DNA of 64,000 nt from Nocardiopsis listeri NBRC 13360 (GTDB lineage Bacteria > Actinomycetota > Actinomycetes > Streptosporangiales > Streptosporangiaceae). Made by a program: the position numbers and the translations under genes. Shown here piece by piece: positions 1 to 7,796 of this stretch (the stretch's first letter is position 1; every line of letters starts with the position of its first letter). The stretch lies in contig NZ_BCSH01000020.1 of NCBI RefSeq assembly GCF_001570765.1, positions 1-64,000 of the forward strand, given 5' to 3'. Below the pieces are notes generated by a model that searched no databases, was not told where the DNA came from, and saw nothing but the letters and a program-made list of their open reading frames with translations.

Positions 1-876
1 GGACAGGAAGCGGCTGATCCGCTCGACCTCTTCCTCGGAGAGCCGTACCGCGGCCGCGGCAGTGTTCTCCTCCAGGTGCACCACCCTCGAAGTGCCGGGG
101 ATGGGCAGCATCACGGGGGAGCGGTGCAACAGCCAGGACAGCGCCAGCTGAACCGGGCTGATGCCGTGTTCGGCGGCGATGGAGGCGAGCGGGGAGTCCG
201 GCGCGGCCATCTCCCCGCGCCCGACCGGCGCCCAGGGCAGGAACGCGATCCCGTCCTTCTCACACTGTTCGAGCACGTCCTCGGACTGGCGGAAGGAGGG
301 AGCGTACTGGTTCTGCACCGAGACGATCGGGGTGATGGCGCGGGCCGCCGAGAGCTCGTCCACACTCACCTCGCTCAGCCCGATGTGGCGGATCTTGCCC
401 TCTTCGCGCAGCTCCACCAGGGCGCCGAGCTGGTCGGCCAGTGGCACCTCGGGGTCGATCCGGTGCAGTTGCAGCAGATCGATGCGTTCCAGACCCAGGC
501 TGCGCAGGCTCAGTTCCACCTGCTGTTTGAGGTAGGCGGGGCGGCCCAGCTTGTGCCACTCGGAAGGACCGGTGCGGGCGAACCCGGCCTTGGTGCCGAT
601 GACCAGGTCCTCGGGGTAGGGGTACAGGGCCTCCTTGATGAGCTGCTCGCTGATCTGGGGGCCGTAGGAGTCGGCGGTGTCGATGAAGTCGATGCCCAGT
701 TCGACGACGCGGCGCAGCACCGCCAGAGCCTCGTCGCGGTCGCGGGGCGGGCCCCACACCCCCTCGCCGACGATACGCATCGCCCCGAACCCCAAGCGAT
801 GGACGTGCAGGTCACCGCCCAACGTGAGTGTGCCCGCCTGCCGTGCGATGGGGGTGGTGGTGTGTGCGTCGGTCAC
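1..876 (-). CDS. aldo/keto reductase (3' end cut by window edge)
   Basis: This is an NAD(P)H-dependent aldo/keto reductase that reduces aldehydes or ketones. The GTG at 876 opens an uninterrupted frame that runs off the left edge, so 292 residues are visible. The AKR signature DTADSY places the catalytic Asp near 66 and Tyr near 71. A GTKAGF segment (catalytic Lys) and an LLQLHRID segment follow, and the visible end is close to the usual end of the family. It is the last gene of the window's left flank and reads away from the IclR regulator. The substrate cannot be told from sequence. Confidence 0.88.
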   Translation of the reverse strand, partial: MTDAHTTTPIARQAGTLTLGGDLHVHRLGFGAMRIVGEGVWGPPRDRDEALAVLRRVVELGIDFIDTADSYGPQISEQLIKEALYPYPEDLVIGTKAGFARTGPSEWHKLGRPAYLKQQVELSLRSLGLERIDLLQLHRIDPEVPLADQLGALVELREEGKIRHIGLSEVSVDELSAARAITPIVSVQNQYAPSFRQSEDVLEQCEKDGIAFLPWAPVGRGEMAAPDSPLASIAAEHGISPVQLALSWLLHRSPVMLPIPGTSRVVHLEENTAAAAVRLSEEEVERISRFLS

Positions 877-1059
877 GGTGTCCCTTCCGAAGCGGCGCCA
901 GGGCCGAATTCCTGCCATGGTGTCAGTTCACCGGCGGCGCGGCTCGGTTTCGCGTGCTCGTGTCGCCGCCGGGTTCGGGGCAGGATCCCAGCCTGGACTC
1001 GGACTCCGCAAGGCCCGATCCCTATGTACGGGTGCCAGGTCAGGGGGCGGGCGAGGCCT

Positions 1060-1863
1060 TCAGCGGGTGGCGTCGCGGCGGGCCACGGCGGCCAGGTCGG
1101 CCTCGATGCGGGCGGTGGTCTCCAACAGGGCGGGCAGCAGGTCGCGGCGCACGTCGTCGATGGAGGAACGGCCGGCGTGGGCGGAGACGTTGGCGGCGGC
1201 GATGACTTTGCCGTCGGTGTCGCGGATGGGCGCGGCCAGGGAGCGCAGACCTTCCTCCAGTTCCTGGTCGACGATGGCGTAGCCCTGTTCGCGCACCTTG
1301 ATGATCTCCGAGCGCAGCCGTGCGGTATCGGTGATGGTGAAGCGGGTCAAGGGTGGGAGTTCGACCCGGTCCAGGTAGCCGGTGAGGGCGGCTTCGCCGA
1401 GCCCGGCCAGTAGGACACGGCCCATGGATGTGGCCGCGGCGGGGAAGCGGGTGCCCACGGTGATGGCCACGGCCATGATCCGGGAGGTGGCCACGCGGGC
1501 CACGTAGAGGACGTCGTCACCCTCCATCACCGATACGGAGGCGGACTCGCGCACGTGCTGGGAGAGGTCCTCCAGGTGGGGTTGGGCGACGTCGGGCAGG
1601 CCGGCGGAGGCGACGTAGGCGTAGCCCAGTTCCAACACGCGCGGGGTGAGGCAGAACATGCGCCCGTCGGTGCGCACGTAGCCCAGGTCCACCAGGGTGA
1701 GTAGGAAGCGTCGGGCGGCCGCGCGGGTGAGGTCGGTGGCGCGGGCGACCTCGCTGAGGGTCATGGAGGGTCGTTGGGCGGAGAAAGCGCGAATGACGGT
1801 CAGTCCCCGTTCCAGGGACTGGACGAAGTGGGCTCCGCGTTGAGGCGCGTCTTCGGTGGTCAT
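1060..1863 (-). CDS. IclR-family regulator of the pca operon (PcaR-like)
   Basis: This 267-residue IclR-type transcription factor has an N-terminal winged helix (about residues 10-80, with the recognition helix around TRAAARRF) and a C-terminal effector domain (about 90-260) containing the LEEGLRSLAAPIRD segment typical of PcaR/PobR proteins. The ATG at 1863 was chosen because homology begins there; the frame stays open further upstream over the CoA-transferase gene, but that part is antisense noise. It is divergent from pcaI, and the gap holds two TGTTC-N7-GAACA palindromes. PcaR-type control by beta-ketoadipate or protocatechuate is inferred from family and position. Confidence 0.9.
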   Translation of the reverse strand: MTTEDAPQRGAHFVQSLERGLTVIRAFSAQRPSMTLSEVARATDLTRAAARRFLLTLVDLGYVRTDGRMFCLTPRVLELGYAYVASAGLPDVAQPHLEDLSQHVRESASVSVMEGDDVLYVARVATSRIMAVAITVGTRFPAAATSMGRVLLAGLGEAALTGYLDRVELPPLTRFTITDTARLRSEIIKVREQGYAIVDQELEEGLRSLAAPIRDTDGKVIAAANVSAHAGRSSIDDVRRDLLPALLETTARIEADLAAVARRDATR

Positions 1864-1929
1864 GGAGCCTTCCAGGTCGGGGGGGGGCGGGTGCGTTCCG
1901 CCGTCGGGCGCTGCTCGGCCCAGGGACGA

Positions 1930-1946
1930 TGTTCTCATGCCGAACA
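1930..1946. promoter_or_regulatory. probable IclR operator 1
   Basis: The sequence has the form TGTTC-N7-GAACA. It lies upstream of the -35 element of the pcaI promoter and matches the second copy at 2000-2016 in arm sequence and spacing. Confidence 0.6.
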
Positions 1947-1959
1947 CATGTTGAATCCC

Positions 1960-1988
1960 TTGACCCGTTCTGTGACCGGCGCTACTGT
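1960..1988 (+). promoter_or_regulatory. promoter of pcaIJ
   Basis: TTGACC at 1960-1965 and TACTGT at 1983-1988 are separated by 17 nt. The predicted start of transcription falls just before or within the palindrome at 2000-2016. Confidence 0.6.
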
Positions 1989-1999
1989 CGCATCCAAGG

Positions 2000-2016
2000 T
2001 GTTCGCACTGTGAACA
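2000..2016. promoter_or_regulatory. probable IclR operator 2
   Basis: This is the second TGTTC-N7-GAACA palindrome, centred 70 bp from the first and placed over the predicted transcription start of pcaI. Confidence 0.6.
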
Positions 2017-2046
2017 TACATTCGCCATGAGAACGGGAGGGTGGCT

Positions 2047-2892
2047 ATGGCCGTGCCCCTGGACGAGGCGGTCGGGCGGCTCGTCCACGACGGCGACACC
2101 GTCGCCCTGGAAGGCTTCACCCACCTCATCCCCGTGGCCGCAGGGCACGAGATCATCCGTCAGGGTCTGCGCGACCTCACCCTGGTGCGGATGACGCCCG
2201 ACATCGTCTACGACCAGCTCGTTGGCGCCGGTTGTGCGCGCAAGCTCGTCTTCTCCTGGGGCGGCAACCCCGGGGTCGGTTCGCTCCACCGTTTCCGGGA
2301 CGCCGTCACCCGTTCCTGGCCTGTGCCGTTGGAGATCGAGGAGCACAGCCACGCCGGGATGGCCAACCGCTACGTCGCGGGCGCCTCCGGGCTCCCCTTC
2401 GCCGTGCTGCGCGGCTACAGCGGCACCGGTCTGATCGGCAACAACCCCCACGTCAAGACCATCGTCTGCCCCTTCACGGGGCAGGAACTGGCCGCCGTCC
2501 CCGCGCTCAACCCCGACGTGACCGTCATCCACGCTCAGCGCGCCGACGCCGCCGGCAACGTACAGCTGTGGGGCATCACCGGGATCCAGAAGGAGGCCGC
2601 CATGGCCGCCGTCCGGGTCCTGGTCACCGTGGAGGAGGTCGTCGACGAGCTCGAACCCGTACCCGGCCAGGTGGTCCTGCCCGCACGGGTCGTGGACGCG
2701 GTCAGTGTGGCCCCCGGAGGCGCCGCCCCCTCCTATGCCCACGGTTACTACGAGCGCGACAACTCCGCCTACAAGGACTGGGACGCCGTGGGGCGCGACC
2801 GTGAGGCCTTCGGTGCCTGGCTGGCCGAACTCACCGGGTCCACCGGATCGGAGCCCCCATCGACATCCGACCCCGTGGGAAAAGGCGCATGA
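2047..2892 (+). CDS. pcaI: 3-oxoadipate CoA-transferase, subunit A
   Basis: This is the alpha subunit of a family I CoA-transferase, predicted to activate 3-oxoadipate with succinyl-CoA in the last part of the protocatechuate branch. It has 281 residues and includes an EGFTHLIPVAAGHE segment and a SWGGNPGVGS segment as in actinomycete pcaI proteins. The ATG at 2047 lies 6 nt after GGAGG (2036-2040); the in-frame GTG at 2041 would touch that ribosome site and is less likely. The end overlaps the start of pcaJ by ATGA, so translation is coupled. The specificity rests on the pca remnants downstream. Confidence 0.88.
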   Translation: MAVPLDEAVGRLVHDGDTVALEGFTHLIPVAAGHEIIRQGLRDLTLVRMTPDIVYDQLVGAGCARKLVFSWGGNPGVGSLHRFRDAVTRSWPVPLEIEEHSHAGMANRYVAGASGLPFAVLRGYSGTGLIGNNPHVKTIVCPFTGQELAAVPALNPDVTVIHAQRADAAGNVQLWGITGIQKEAAMAAVRVLVTVEEVVDELEPVPGQVVLPARVVDAVSVAPGGAAPSYAHGYYERDNSAYKDWDAVGRDREAFGAWLAELTGSTGSEPPSTSDPVGKGA

Positions 2893-3650
2893 GCACCCTG
2901 CCCTGGACCTCCGACGAGATCATGACGGTGGCCGCCGCGCGCTCGTTGAGTGATGGCATGTCCTGTTTCGTCGGCATCGGCCTGCCCAGCACCGCCGCCA
3001 ACGTGGCGAGCCGTACCCATGCCCCCGGCCTGTGGATGATCTATGAGTCGGGGACCCTGGGCGCCTCCCCGGGCCACCTGCCGCTGTCCATCGGTGACGG
3101 GATCCTCGCCGAGACCGCCGATACGGTCGTGTCGGTGCCCGAGGTGTTCAACTACTGGCTCCAGGCCGGGCGGATCGACGTCGGTTTCCTCGGCGCCGCC
3201 CAGGTCGACCGCTACGCCAACATCAACACCACCGTCATCGGCGACTACGCCGACCCCGAGGTGCGTCTGCCAGGGGCGGGCGGTGCCCCCGAGATCGCCG
3301 CCTCCTGCCGCGAGGTCATCGTGATCATGCGACACGACCGGCGGGCCTTCGTCGACAAGGTCGACTTCGTCACCTCGGTCGGACACGGTGCGGGCCCCGG
3401 TGATCGGGAGCGGCTGGGGCTCACCGGCGCCGGTCCGGTGCGGGTCATCACCGACCTGGGCGTACTCGAACCCGACCCCATCACCCGCGAGCTCACCCTG
3501 GTGGGCGTGCACCCGGGGGTGGAGGTCGCCCACGTGCGAGAGGCCACGGGTTGGGACCTGCGGGTCGCCGAGGATCCACGGCGCACCCCCGAGCCCACCG
3601 GTGCCGAACTGTCGGTTCTGCGCTCCCTGACCGGTGCGGCCCATATCTGA
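2889..3650 (+). CDS. pcaJ: 3-oxoadipate CoA-transferase, subunit B
   Basis: This is the beta subunit (253 residues) that pairs with the upstream protein. The YESGTLGA segment near residue 53 is the equivalent of the family's E(S/N)G motif, whose glutamate forms the acyl-CoA thioester. The GIGLPSTAA segment forms the expected glycine-rich loop. The start overlaps the previous stop by four bases. The gene appears intact, although the thiolase that should use its product is only a fragment directly downstream. Confidence 0.88.
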   Translation: MSTLPWTSDEIMTVAAARSLSDGMSCFVGIGLPSTAANVASRTHAPGLWMIYESGTLGASPGHLPLSIGDGILAETADTVVSVPEVFNYWLQAGRIDVGFLGAAQVDRYANINTTVIGDYADPEVRLPGAGGAPEIAASCREVIVIMRHDRRAFVDKVDFVTSVGHGAGPGDRERLGLTGAGPVRVITDLGVLEPDPITRELTLVGVHPGVEVAHVREATGWDLRVAEDPRRTPEPTGAELSVLRSLTGAAHI

Positions 3651-3710
3651 CCCGGTACGTCTACCTAACGCTGTTAGGGAAACGTGCGTCCCACACCTCA
3701 GGAGACACCG

Positions 3711-3893
3711 GTGACCGACGTCCACGTTCCCGACACCGTCCGTACCCCCTTCGGCCGGTACGGCGGCGCCCTCTCGGGCACCCGCCCCGACGACCTGGCC
3801 GCCCACGTGGTCCGTGCCCTGGTCGAGCGCGCACCCCACCTGGACCCCGCCACCATCGACGAGGTCCTGCTCGGCAACGCCAATGGCGCGGGT
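3711..3893 (+). pseudogene. pcaF: 3-oxoadipyl-CoA thiolase, N-terminal remnant
   Basis: A GTG at 3711, 6 nt after GGAG (3701-3704), opens a frame that matches the first 61 residues of PcaF thiolases (RTPFGRYGGALSG, then EVLLGNANGAG). Homology stops at GNANGAG, just before the region that leads to the catalytic cysteine in intact enzymes. The frame then runs directly into PcaH-like sequence. About 85% of a normal 400-residue thiolase is missing, including every catalytic residue, so no thiolase activity is possible from this copy. Confidence 0.85.
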
Positions 3894-4040
3894 AAGGACG
3901 ACGACCACGACCTGACCCGCCAACACGACGACGAACCCCAAGGTCAGCGCATCATCGTGCACGGTCAGGTACGTGACAGCCGGTGGCAGGCCCGTCCCGC
4001 GCACCCTCGTGGAGGTCTGGCAGGCCAACGCCGGTGGCCG
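3894..4040 (+). pseudogene. pcaH: protocatechuate 3,4-dioxygenase beta subunit, remnant
   Basis: Immediately after the thiolase fragment the frame reads DLTRQHDDEP and GQRIIVHGQVRDS. After a one-base shift near 3980 it continues as GGRPVPRTLVEVWQANAGGRY, a hallmark of PcaH. The iron-binding Tyr and His residues of the dioxygenase lie further downstream in intact genes and are absent. pcaG, which normally follows, is missing entirely. I read this as an internal remnant joined by deletion to pcaF upstream and pcaB downstream, plus a single-base indel. Confidence 0.8.
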
Positions 4041-4239
4041 TTATCCGCACCACGCCCATGCCGGGGCGCACCCTCCTCCAACAGGCCTTGCCCACCACCT
4101 TCGGTGTCGTCGTGCCCTGCTCGACCCGTCCGCCTACCTGGGCGCCGCCCCCGTGTTCACCGACCGGGTCACGGGTAGGACCGGTCCGGATGGGATCGGC
4201 CGGCCGGGTCGTATCGACAGCGAAGAAGGAAATCCATGA
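4041..4239 (+). pseudogene. pcaB: 3-carboxy-cis,cis-muconate cycloisomerase, remnants
   Basis: Two short pieces of the fumarase/aspartase-superfamily enzyme PcaB are visible in two frames. A middle piece, TPMPGRTLLQQALPTTFG, lies at about 4050-4105. A C-terminal piece, LLDPSAYLGAAPVFTDRV, lies at about 4117-4170. They are separated by a deletion and frame change. The last frame ends in a TGA that overlaps the ATG of the next gene, as an intact pcaB-pcaD junction would. Function is lost. Confidence 0.78.
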
Positions 4240-5012
4240 GTGTTGAACTCCACCACGCCGTGAGCGGCCCGGCGGACGCCCCGCCCCTGGTCCTGGGAGG
4301 TTCCCTCGGCACCACCCTGGACATGTGGGAGCCGCAGGCCCAGGCCCTGTCCACGAACTTCCGGGTGATCCGGATCGACCATCGCGGCCATGGGGGATCG
4401 CCCGCTCCGGAGGGTCCCTACAGCATGGCCGACCTGGGCGGGGACGTGGTGGCCCTGCTGGACCGGCTCGGCATCGAACGTGCCCACTACGCGGGGTTGT
4501 CCATCGGTGGGATGGTCGGCCAGTGGTTGGCGATCAACGCCCCCGAGCGGGTCGACCGCCTCGTCCTGCTGGCCACCTCGCCCCACATGGGTCCGGCGCG
4601 GAACTGGCGTGACCGCGCCGCCACGGTGCGGGAGAAGGGCACCGCCGCCTTGGCCGACACCGTGGTGGAACGTTGGTTCACCCCCGGCTTCGTCGAGGAG
4701 CGCCCCGATGAGGTCCGTGTGCTGCGCGACCAGATCGTGGCCACCCCCGACCAGGGGTACGCGGGTTGTTGCGGGGCCATCGAAGGCCACGACACCCGGG
4801 AGGACCTGCACCGTGTCCGGACCCCCACCCTGGTGGTCTCCGGGGCCCAGGACCCCTCCACTCCGCCCGAAGAGCACGGCGCGCTACTGGCCGAACGCAT
4901 CCCCGGAGCCCGCTCCGTGGTGTTGGAGGGGGCCGCGCACCTGCTTTCCTGGGAACGAGCCGGCCGGGTGAACACGCTCATCACCGAACACCTGACCGCC
5001 GCGGATCGGTAG
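4236..5012 (+). CDS. pcaD: 3-oxoadipate enol-lactonase (alpha/beta hydrolase)
   Basis: This 258-residue alpha/beta-hydrolase is predicted to open beta-ketoadipate enol-lactone. The nucleophile elbow GLSIGG places Ser at 89, SGAQDPSTP carries the acid, and GAAHLLS carries the catalytic His. The ribosome site GAAGGAA precedes the ATG at 4236. The TAG at 5010-5012 is followed, in the same frame and without a gap, by PcaC sequence. This suggests the gene was a PcaL-type PcaD-PcaC fusion before a Tyr codon became TAG. It is the only intact gene downstream of pcaIJ in this operon. Confidence 0.85.
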   Translation: MSVELHHAVSGPADAPPLVLGGSLGTTLDMWEPQAQALSTNFRVIRIDHRGHGGSPAPEGPYSMADLGGDVVALLDRLGIERAHYAGLSIGGMVGQWLAINAPERVDRLVLLATSPHMGPARNWRDRAATVREKGTAALADTVVERWFTPGFVEERPDEVRVLRDQIVATPDQGYAGCCGAIEGHDTREDLHRVRTPTLVVSGAQDPSTPPEEHGALLAERIPGARSVVLEGAAHLLSWERAGRVNTLITEHLTAADR

Positions 5013-5021
5013 GCCGCCGGT

Positions 5022-5219
5022 ATGCGGGTGCGTCGGGGCGTGCTCGGTGACACCCACGTGGATCGGGCCGAATCGCGCAAGAGCGAGTTCGCCGAACCCT
5101 TCCAGGACCTGATCACCCGGTACGCCTGGGGTGAGATCTGGACCCGCCCGGGGCTGGACCGGCGCACCCGCAGCCGCATGGTGCCGACCGCCCTGGTCGT
5201 GAAGGGGCACTGGGGCGAA
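5022..5219 (+). pseudogene. pcaC: 4-carboxymuconolactone decarboxylase, N-terminal remnant
   Basis: The frame reads MRVRRGVLGDTHVDRAE, then FQDLITRYAWGEIWTRPG and LDRRTRS, the well-conserved front half of PcaC. Homology fades after TALVVKGHWGE, where intact proteins continue with the HVRAA segment and the C-terminal half. The fragment is in the same frame as pcaD, separated only by TAG, AAG-coding sequence and the ATG. About half of the protein is missing, so it is probably inactive. Confidence 0.8.
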
Positions 5220-5262
5220 CCGGCGGGGATGCGTGTGTCGTACAGGGACGGTACAAGGAAGC

Positions 5263-6135
5263 ATGGACAACACCCATCAGGCCCTGCGTGAGCGGGGCGA
5301 GCGTTTTTACGCACTCCATCAAGGGCCGGACGTGTTCGTGCTGGCCAACGCCTGGGACGCCGGTTCGGCTCGGCTCTTGGAGGCCGCTGGGTTCGCCGCC
5401 CTGGGCACCACCAGCGCCGGACTGGCGCACGCGCTGGGCCGGTACGACGGCACCGGCGCGGTGGGTCTGGGGCAGACCCTGGGTAACGCGGCGGCGATCG
5501 CGGCCGCCACACCCCTGCCGGTCTCGGCCGATCTGGAGGGCGGGTTCGGTGACACTCCGGCCGAGGTCGCCCGCACCATCACCCGTGCGGGTGGCACCGG
5601 GGTGGTCGGTGGTTCGGTGGAGGACGCCACCGGTGTCGTCGCCACTCCGATCCGGCCCTTGGGTCAGGCCGTGGAGCGCGTCGAGGCCGCGGTCGAGGCG
5701 GCCCGTGCGCTGCCGTTCCGTTTCACGTTGACCGCCAGGGCGGAGAACTTCCTGCACGGGCGTCCCGACCTGGAGGACACCATCGCCCGACTACGGGCCT
5801 TCGAACGCGCGGGGGCGGACGTGGTCTTCGCCCCGGGACTGCCGGACGCCGAGGCGATCGGTGCGGTGTGCGCGGCGGTGCGGGTGCCGGTGAACGTGTT
5901 GGCGGCCGGCGCGGCCGCCCGGATGACGGTGGCCGAACTGGGCGCGTTGGGTGCGCGTCGGGTCAGTCTGGGATCGGGTCTGTCGCGGACCGCTCTCACC
6001 CACGCCCTGCGAGCGGCCCGCGAGATCGCCGAACACGGCCGGTTGGACGGATTGACGCAGGCCCTGCCGGCGGGGGAGGTGCACCGGTGGTTGGGGGCGG
6101 ATGATTCCACCCCGTCCACGCCGCCACCGCCCTGA
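5263..6135 (+). CDS. isocitrate lyase/PEP mutase-superfamily protein
   Basis: This 290-residue member of the isocitrate lyase/phosphoenolpyruvate mutase superfamily likely performs a C-C or P-C bond reaction on a 2-oxo or 2-hydroxy acid with Mg2+. ANAWDAGSARLLE near the start and SADLEGGFGDTP (metal-binding acidic residues) in the middle are typical of the oxaloacetate decarboxylase or 2-methylisocitrate-lyase-like branch. The ATG at 5263 follows AAGGA. The gene starts just after the pcaC remnant and looks intact. The true substrate is unknown. Confidence 0.8.
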   Translation: MDNTHQALRERGERFYALHQGPDVFVLANAWDAGSARLLEAAGFAALGTTSAGLAHALGRYDGTGAVGLGQTLGNAAAIAAATPLPVSADLEGGFGDTPAEVARTITRAGGTGVVGGSVEDATGVVATPIRPLGQAVERVEAAVEAARALPFRFTLTARAENFLHGRPDLEDTIARLRAFERAGADVVFAPGLPDAEAIGAVCAAVRVPVNVLAAGAAARMTVAELGALGARRVSLGSGLSRTALTHALRAAREIAEHGRLDGLTQALPAGEVHRWLGADDSTPSTPPPP

Positions 6136-6159
6136 GGGCACCACGTCCGGCCGAACCGG

Positions 6160-6996
6160 TCAGGGCTTGAAGGCGACCCCGGAGAGCTCCCAGCGTTTGA
6201 CGCCGGGATCGGCGGGCCGGGAGAGGGGGTCGCGGTCGGGGTTGCGCCAGGTGGAGCAGTCCACTTGGCGCGGTTCCTCCTCGCGACCGTCGGTCCAGGC
6301 GCTGACCACCTCCAACCCCTCGAACACGGCGGCGGCCTCCTGGGGGCTGCGCACCCGGCCCCAGGGGGTGCCGAAGGACAGGATCTTGTCGGTCATCCAG
6401 GCGGCGGCCTCGGGGTCGTCGGAGACGATGTGGGAGAAGATGATCGCCGATCCGGGGGCGAGCCGTTCCACCAACTCTCGTACCATCCCGAAGGGGTCGT
6501 TGTCGTCGGGAAGGCAGTGCAGCAGGGACACCATCATGACGCAGACAGGCCGGTCGGGGTCGATGAGTTTGACTGCCTCGGGTGAGCGCAGGACGCGGTC
6601 GGTGTCGCGGATGTCGGACAGCAGGAACGCGGTGGTGTCGGTGTCACCGAGCAGGGCGCGCCCGTGGGCGAGCACGATCGGGTCGTGGTCGATGTACAGG
6701 ACCCGCGCCCGGGGGTTGGCCCGTTGGGCGACCTGATGGGTGTTGTCGGTGGTGGGCAGGCCGGCACCCAGGTCGAGGAACTGATCGATGCCGAGCGAGC
6801 TCACGTAGTCCACGGCCCGGCCCAGGAAGGCCCGGTTGTCGTTGGCGAAGGAGACGAGTTCGGGGATGCCCGCGGCGAGTTCTTCGCATGCCTTGCGGTC
6901 GGAGGCGAAGTTGTCCTTTCCGCCCAGCAGGTAGTCGTACATTCGTGCGATGCTGGGGGTGTCCATGTCGATGTGCGGGGGGAAGCGATCGGCCAT
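6160..6996 (-). CDS. DUF574-type SAM-dependent methyltransferase
   Basis: This 278-residue protein belongs to the actinobacterial DUF574 methyltransferase family, which is abundant in Streptomyces and relatives. It starts with the typical SIARMYDYLLGGKDNF segment and has a SAM-binding DLGAGLPTTDN motif and a YIDHDPIV segment. The start at ATG 6996 agrees with the family; I see no clear ribosome site before it. It is convergent with the isocitrate-lyase-like gene. Targets of this family are unknown. Confidence 0.86.
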   Translation of the reverse strand: MADRFPPHIDMDTPSIARMYDYLLGGKDNFASDRKACEELAAGIPELVSFANDNRAFLGRAVDYVSSLGIDQFLDLGAGLPTTDNTHQVAQRANPRARVLYIDHDPIVLAHGRALLGDTDTTAFLLSDIRDTDRVLRSPEAVKLIDPDRPVCVMMVSLLHCLPDDNDPFGMVRELVERLAPGSAIIFSHIVSDDPEAAAWMTDKILSFGTPWGRVRSPQEAAAVFEGLEVVSAWTDGREEEPRQVDCSTWRNPDRDPLSRPADPGVKRWELSGVAFKP

Positions 6997-7103
6997 ATGA
7001 GAATACCAATCAGGGCTAGTCGTTCGAGTTCGTCTCCAGGTGAATGGTAACCGTGTTTCGTCGGACTTACCGGCGTTCGGTGAAAGAAAAACGGGCGGAC
7101 CGT

Positions 7104-7796
7104 TCAGGGCGTCTCGAATTGGGGGAGTTCGTCGGCGACAAGCCCCGGTGCGGCGGCTCTGACGCGGTCCCCGGTGCCTGAGGGGAGGGTGGGAACAGGG
7201 GGTTGTGGTATCGGGTTCCAAAAGGAGTCGGGCGAAAACCGATCCGTGGTTATCGCCCCCGCGGCCAAAACGTCACCGTAGCCTTCTTCTCTCGAATGGG
7301 AAGAGTCCTCCCCGTCGTTCTCGTCGCTCGGAAGTTCCCTCTCACCCGTGGAGAGGTCCCGGACCAGCGCGATCAACGACCTTCGGTCCAGGCCCGCCCA
7401 TCGGGTCAGCACGAACGGGTCCGCGTCGGCCTGTTCGCCCAGTGCCGCGGCCACCGCACGCAGGTGGACGCACCGTCCACGCCAGTGCTCGCACGAACAG
7501 GTCGTGACCAGGTCCCTCCACCCCGCCGGGACCAGGTCCAACCCCAACAGCGCGAACACCCGCGCCGCCTCCTCGGGCAGTTCGCCGGCCAGCACCCGGG
7601 CGTGGAACACCGGTTGGGAGGCCAACGCGGCCCCGACCCGGGCCCACTCCCGCTCGGGCCACACGGCGCGGATCAGGCTCACATGGTGAGCGCCCACCCG
7701 GGCCAACGTCTCGCCGGGGCGTACCCGCAACCCGGTGACGGTCTCGGCGCCCCCCGAACCCTCCAAGGCCTCACCCACCAGAGTCGACCAGCTCAT
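7104..7796 (-). CDS. SWIM zinc-finger protein
   Basis: This 230-residue protein carries a SWIM-type zinc-binding motif, CSCEHWRGRCVHLRAV (C-x-C...C-x-H), near residue 100. An Asp/Glu/Ser-rich low-complexity stretch and a proline-rich tail follow. Its ATG overlaps the stop of the SNF2 helicase gene by ATGA (7793-7796), so the two are translationally coupled. SWIM proteins beside SNF2 helicases are a recurring bacterial pair. I infer a DNA- or protein-binding partner of the helicase. Confidence 0.82.
   Translation of the reverse strand: MSWSTLVGEALEGSGGAETVTGLRVRPGETLARVGAHHVSLIRAVWPEREWARVGAALASQPVFHARVLAGELPEEAARVFALLGLDLVPAGWRDLVTTCSCEHWRGRCVHLRAVAAALGEQADADPFVLTRWAGLDRRSLIALVRDLSTGERELPSDENDGEDSSHSREEGYGDVLAAGAITTDRFSPDSFWNPIPQPPVPTLPSGTGDRVRAAAPGLVADELPQFETP

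Noticed and set aside
1864-2742. N-terminal extension of the IclR frame
   Set aside because: It is antisense to pcaI and crosses the promoter and operators; homology starts at 1863.
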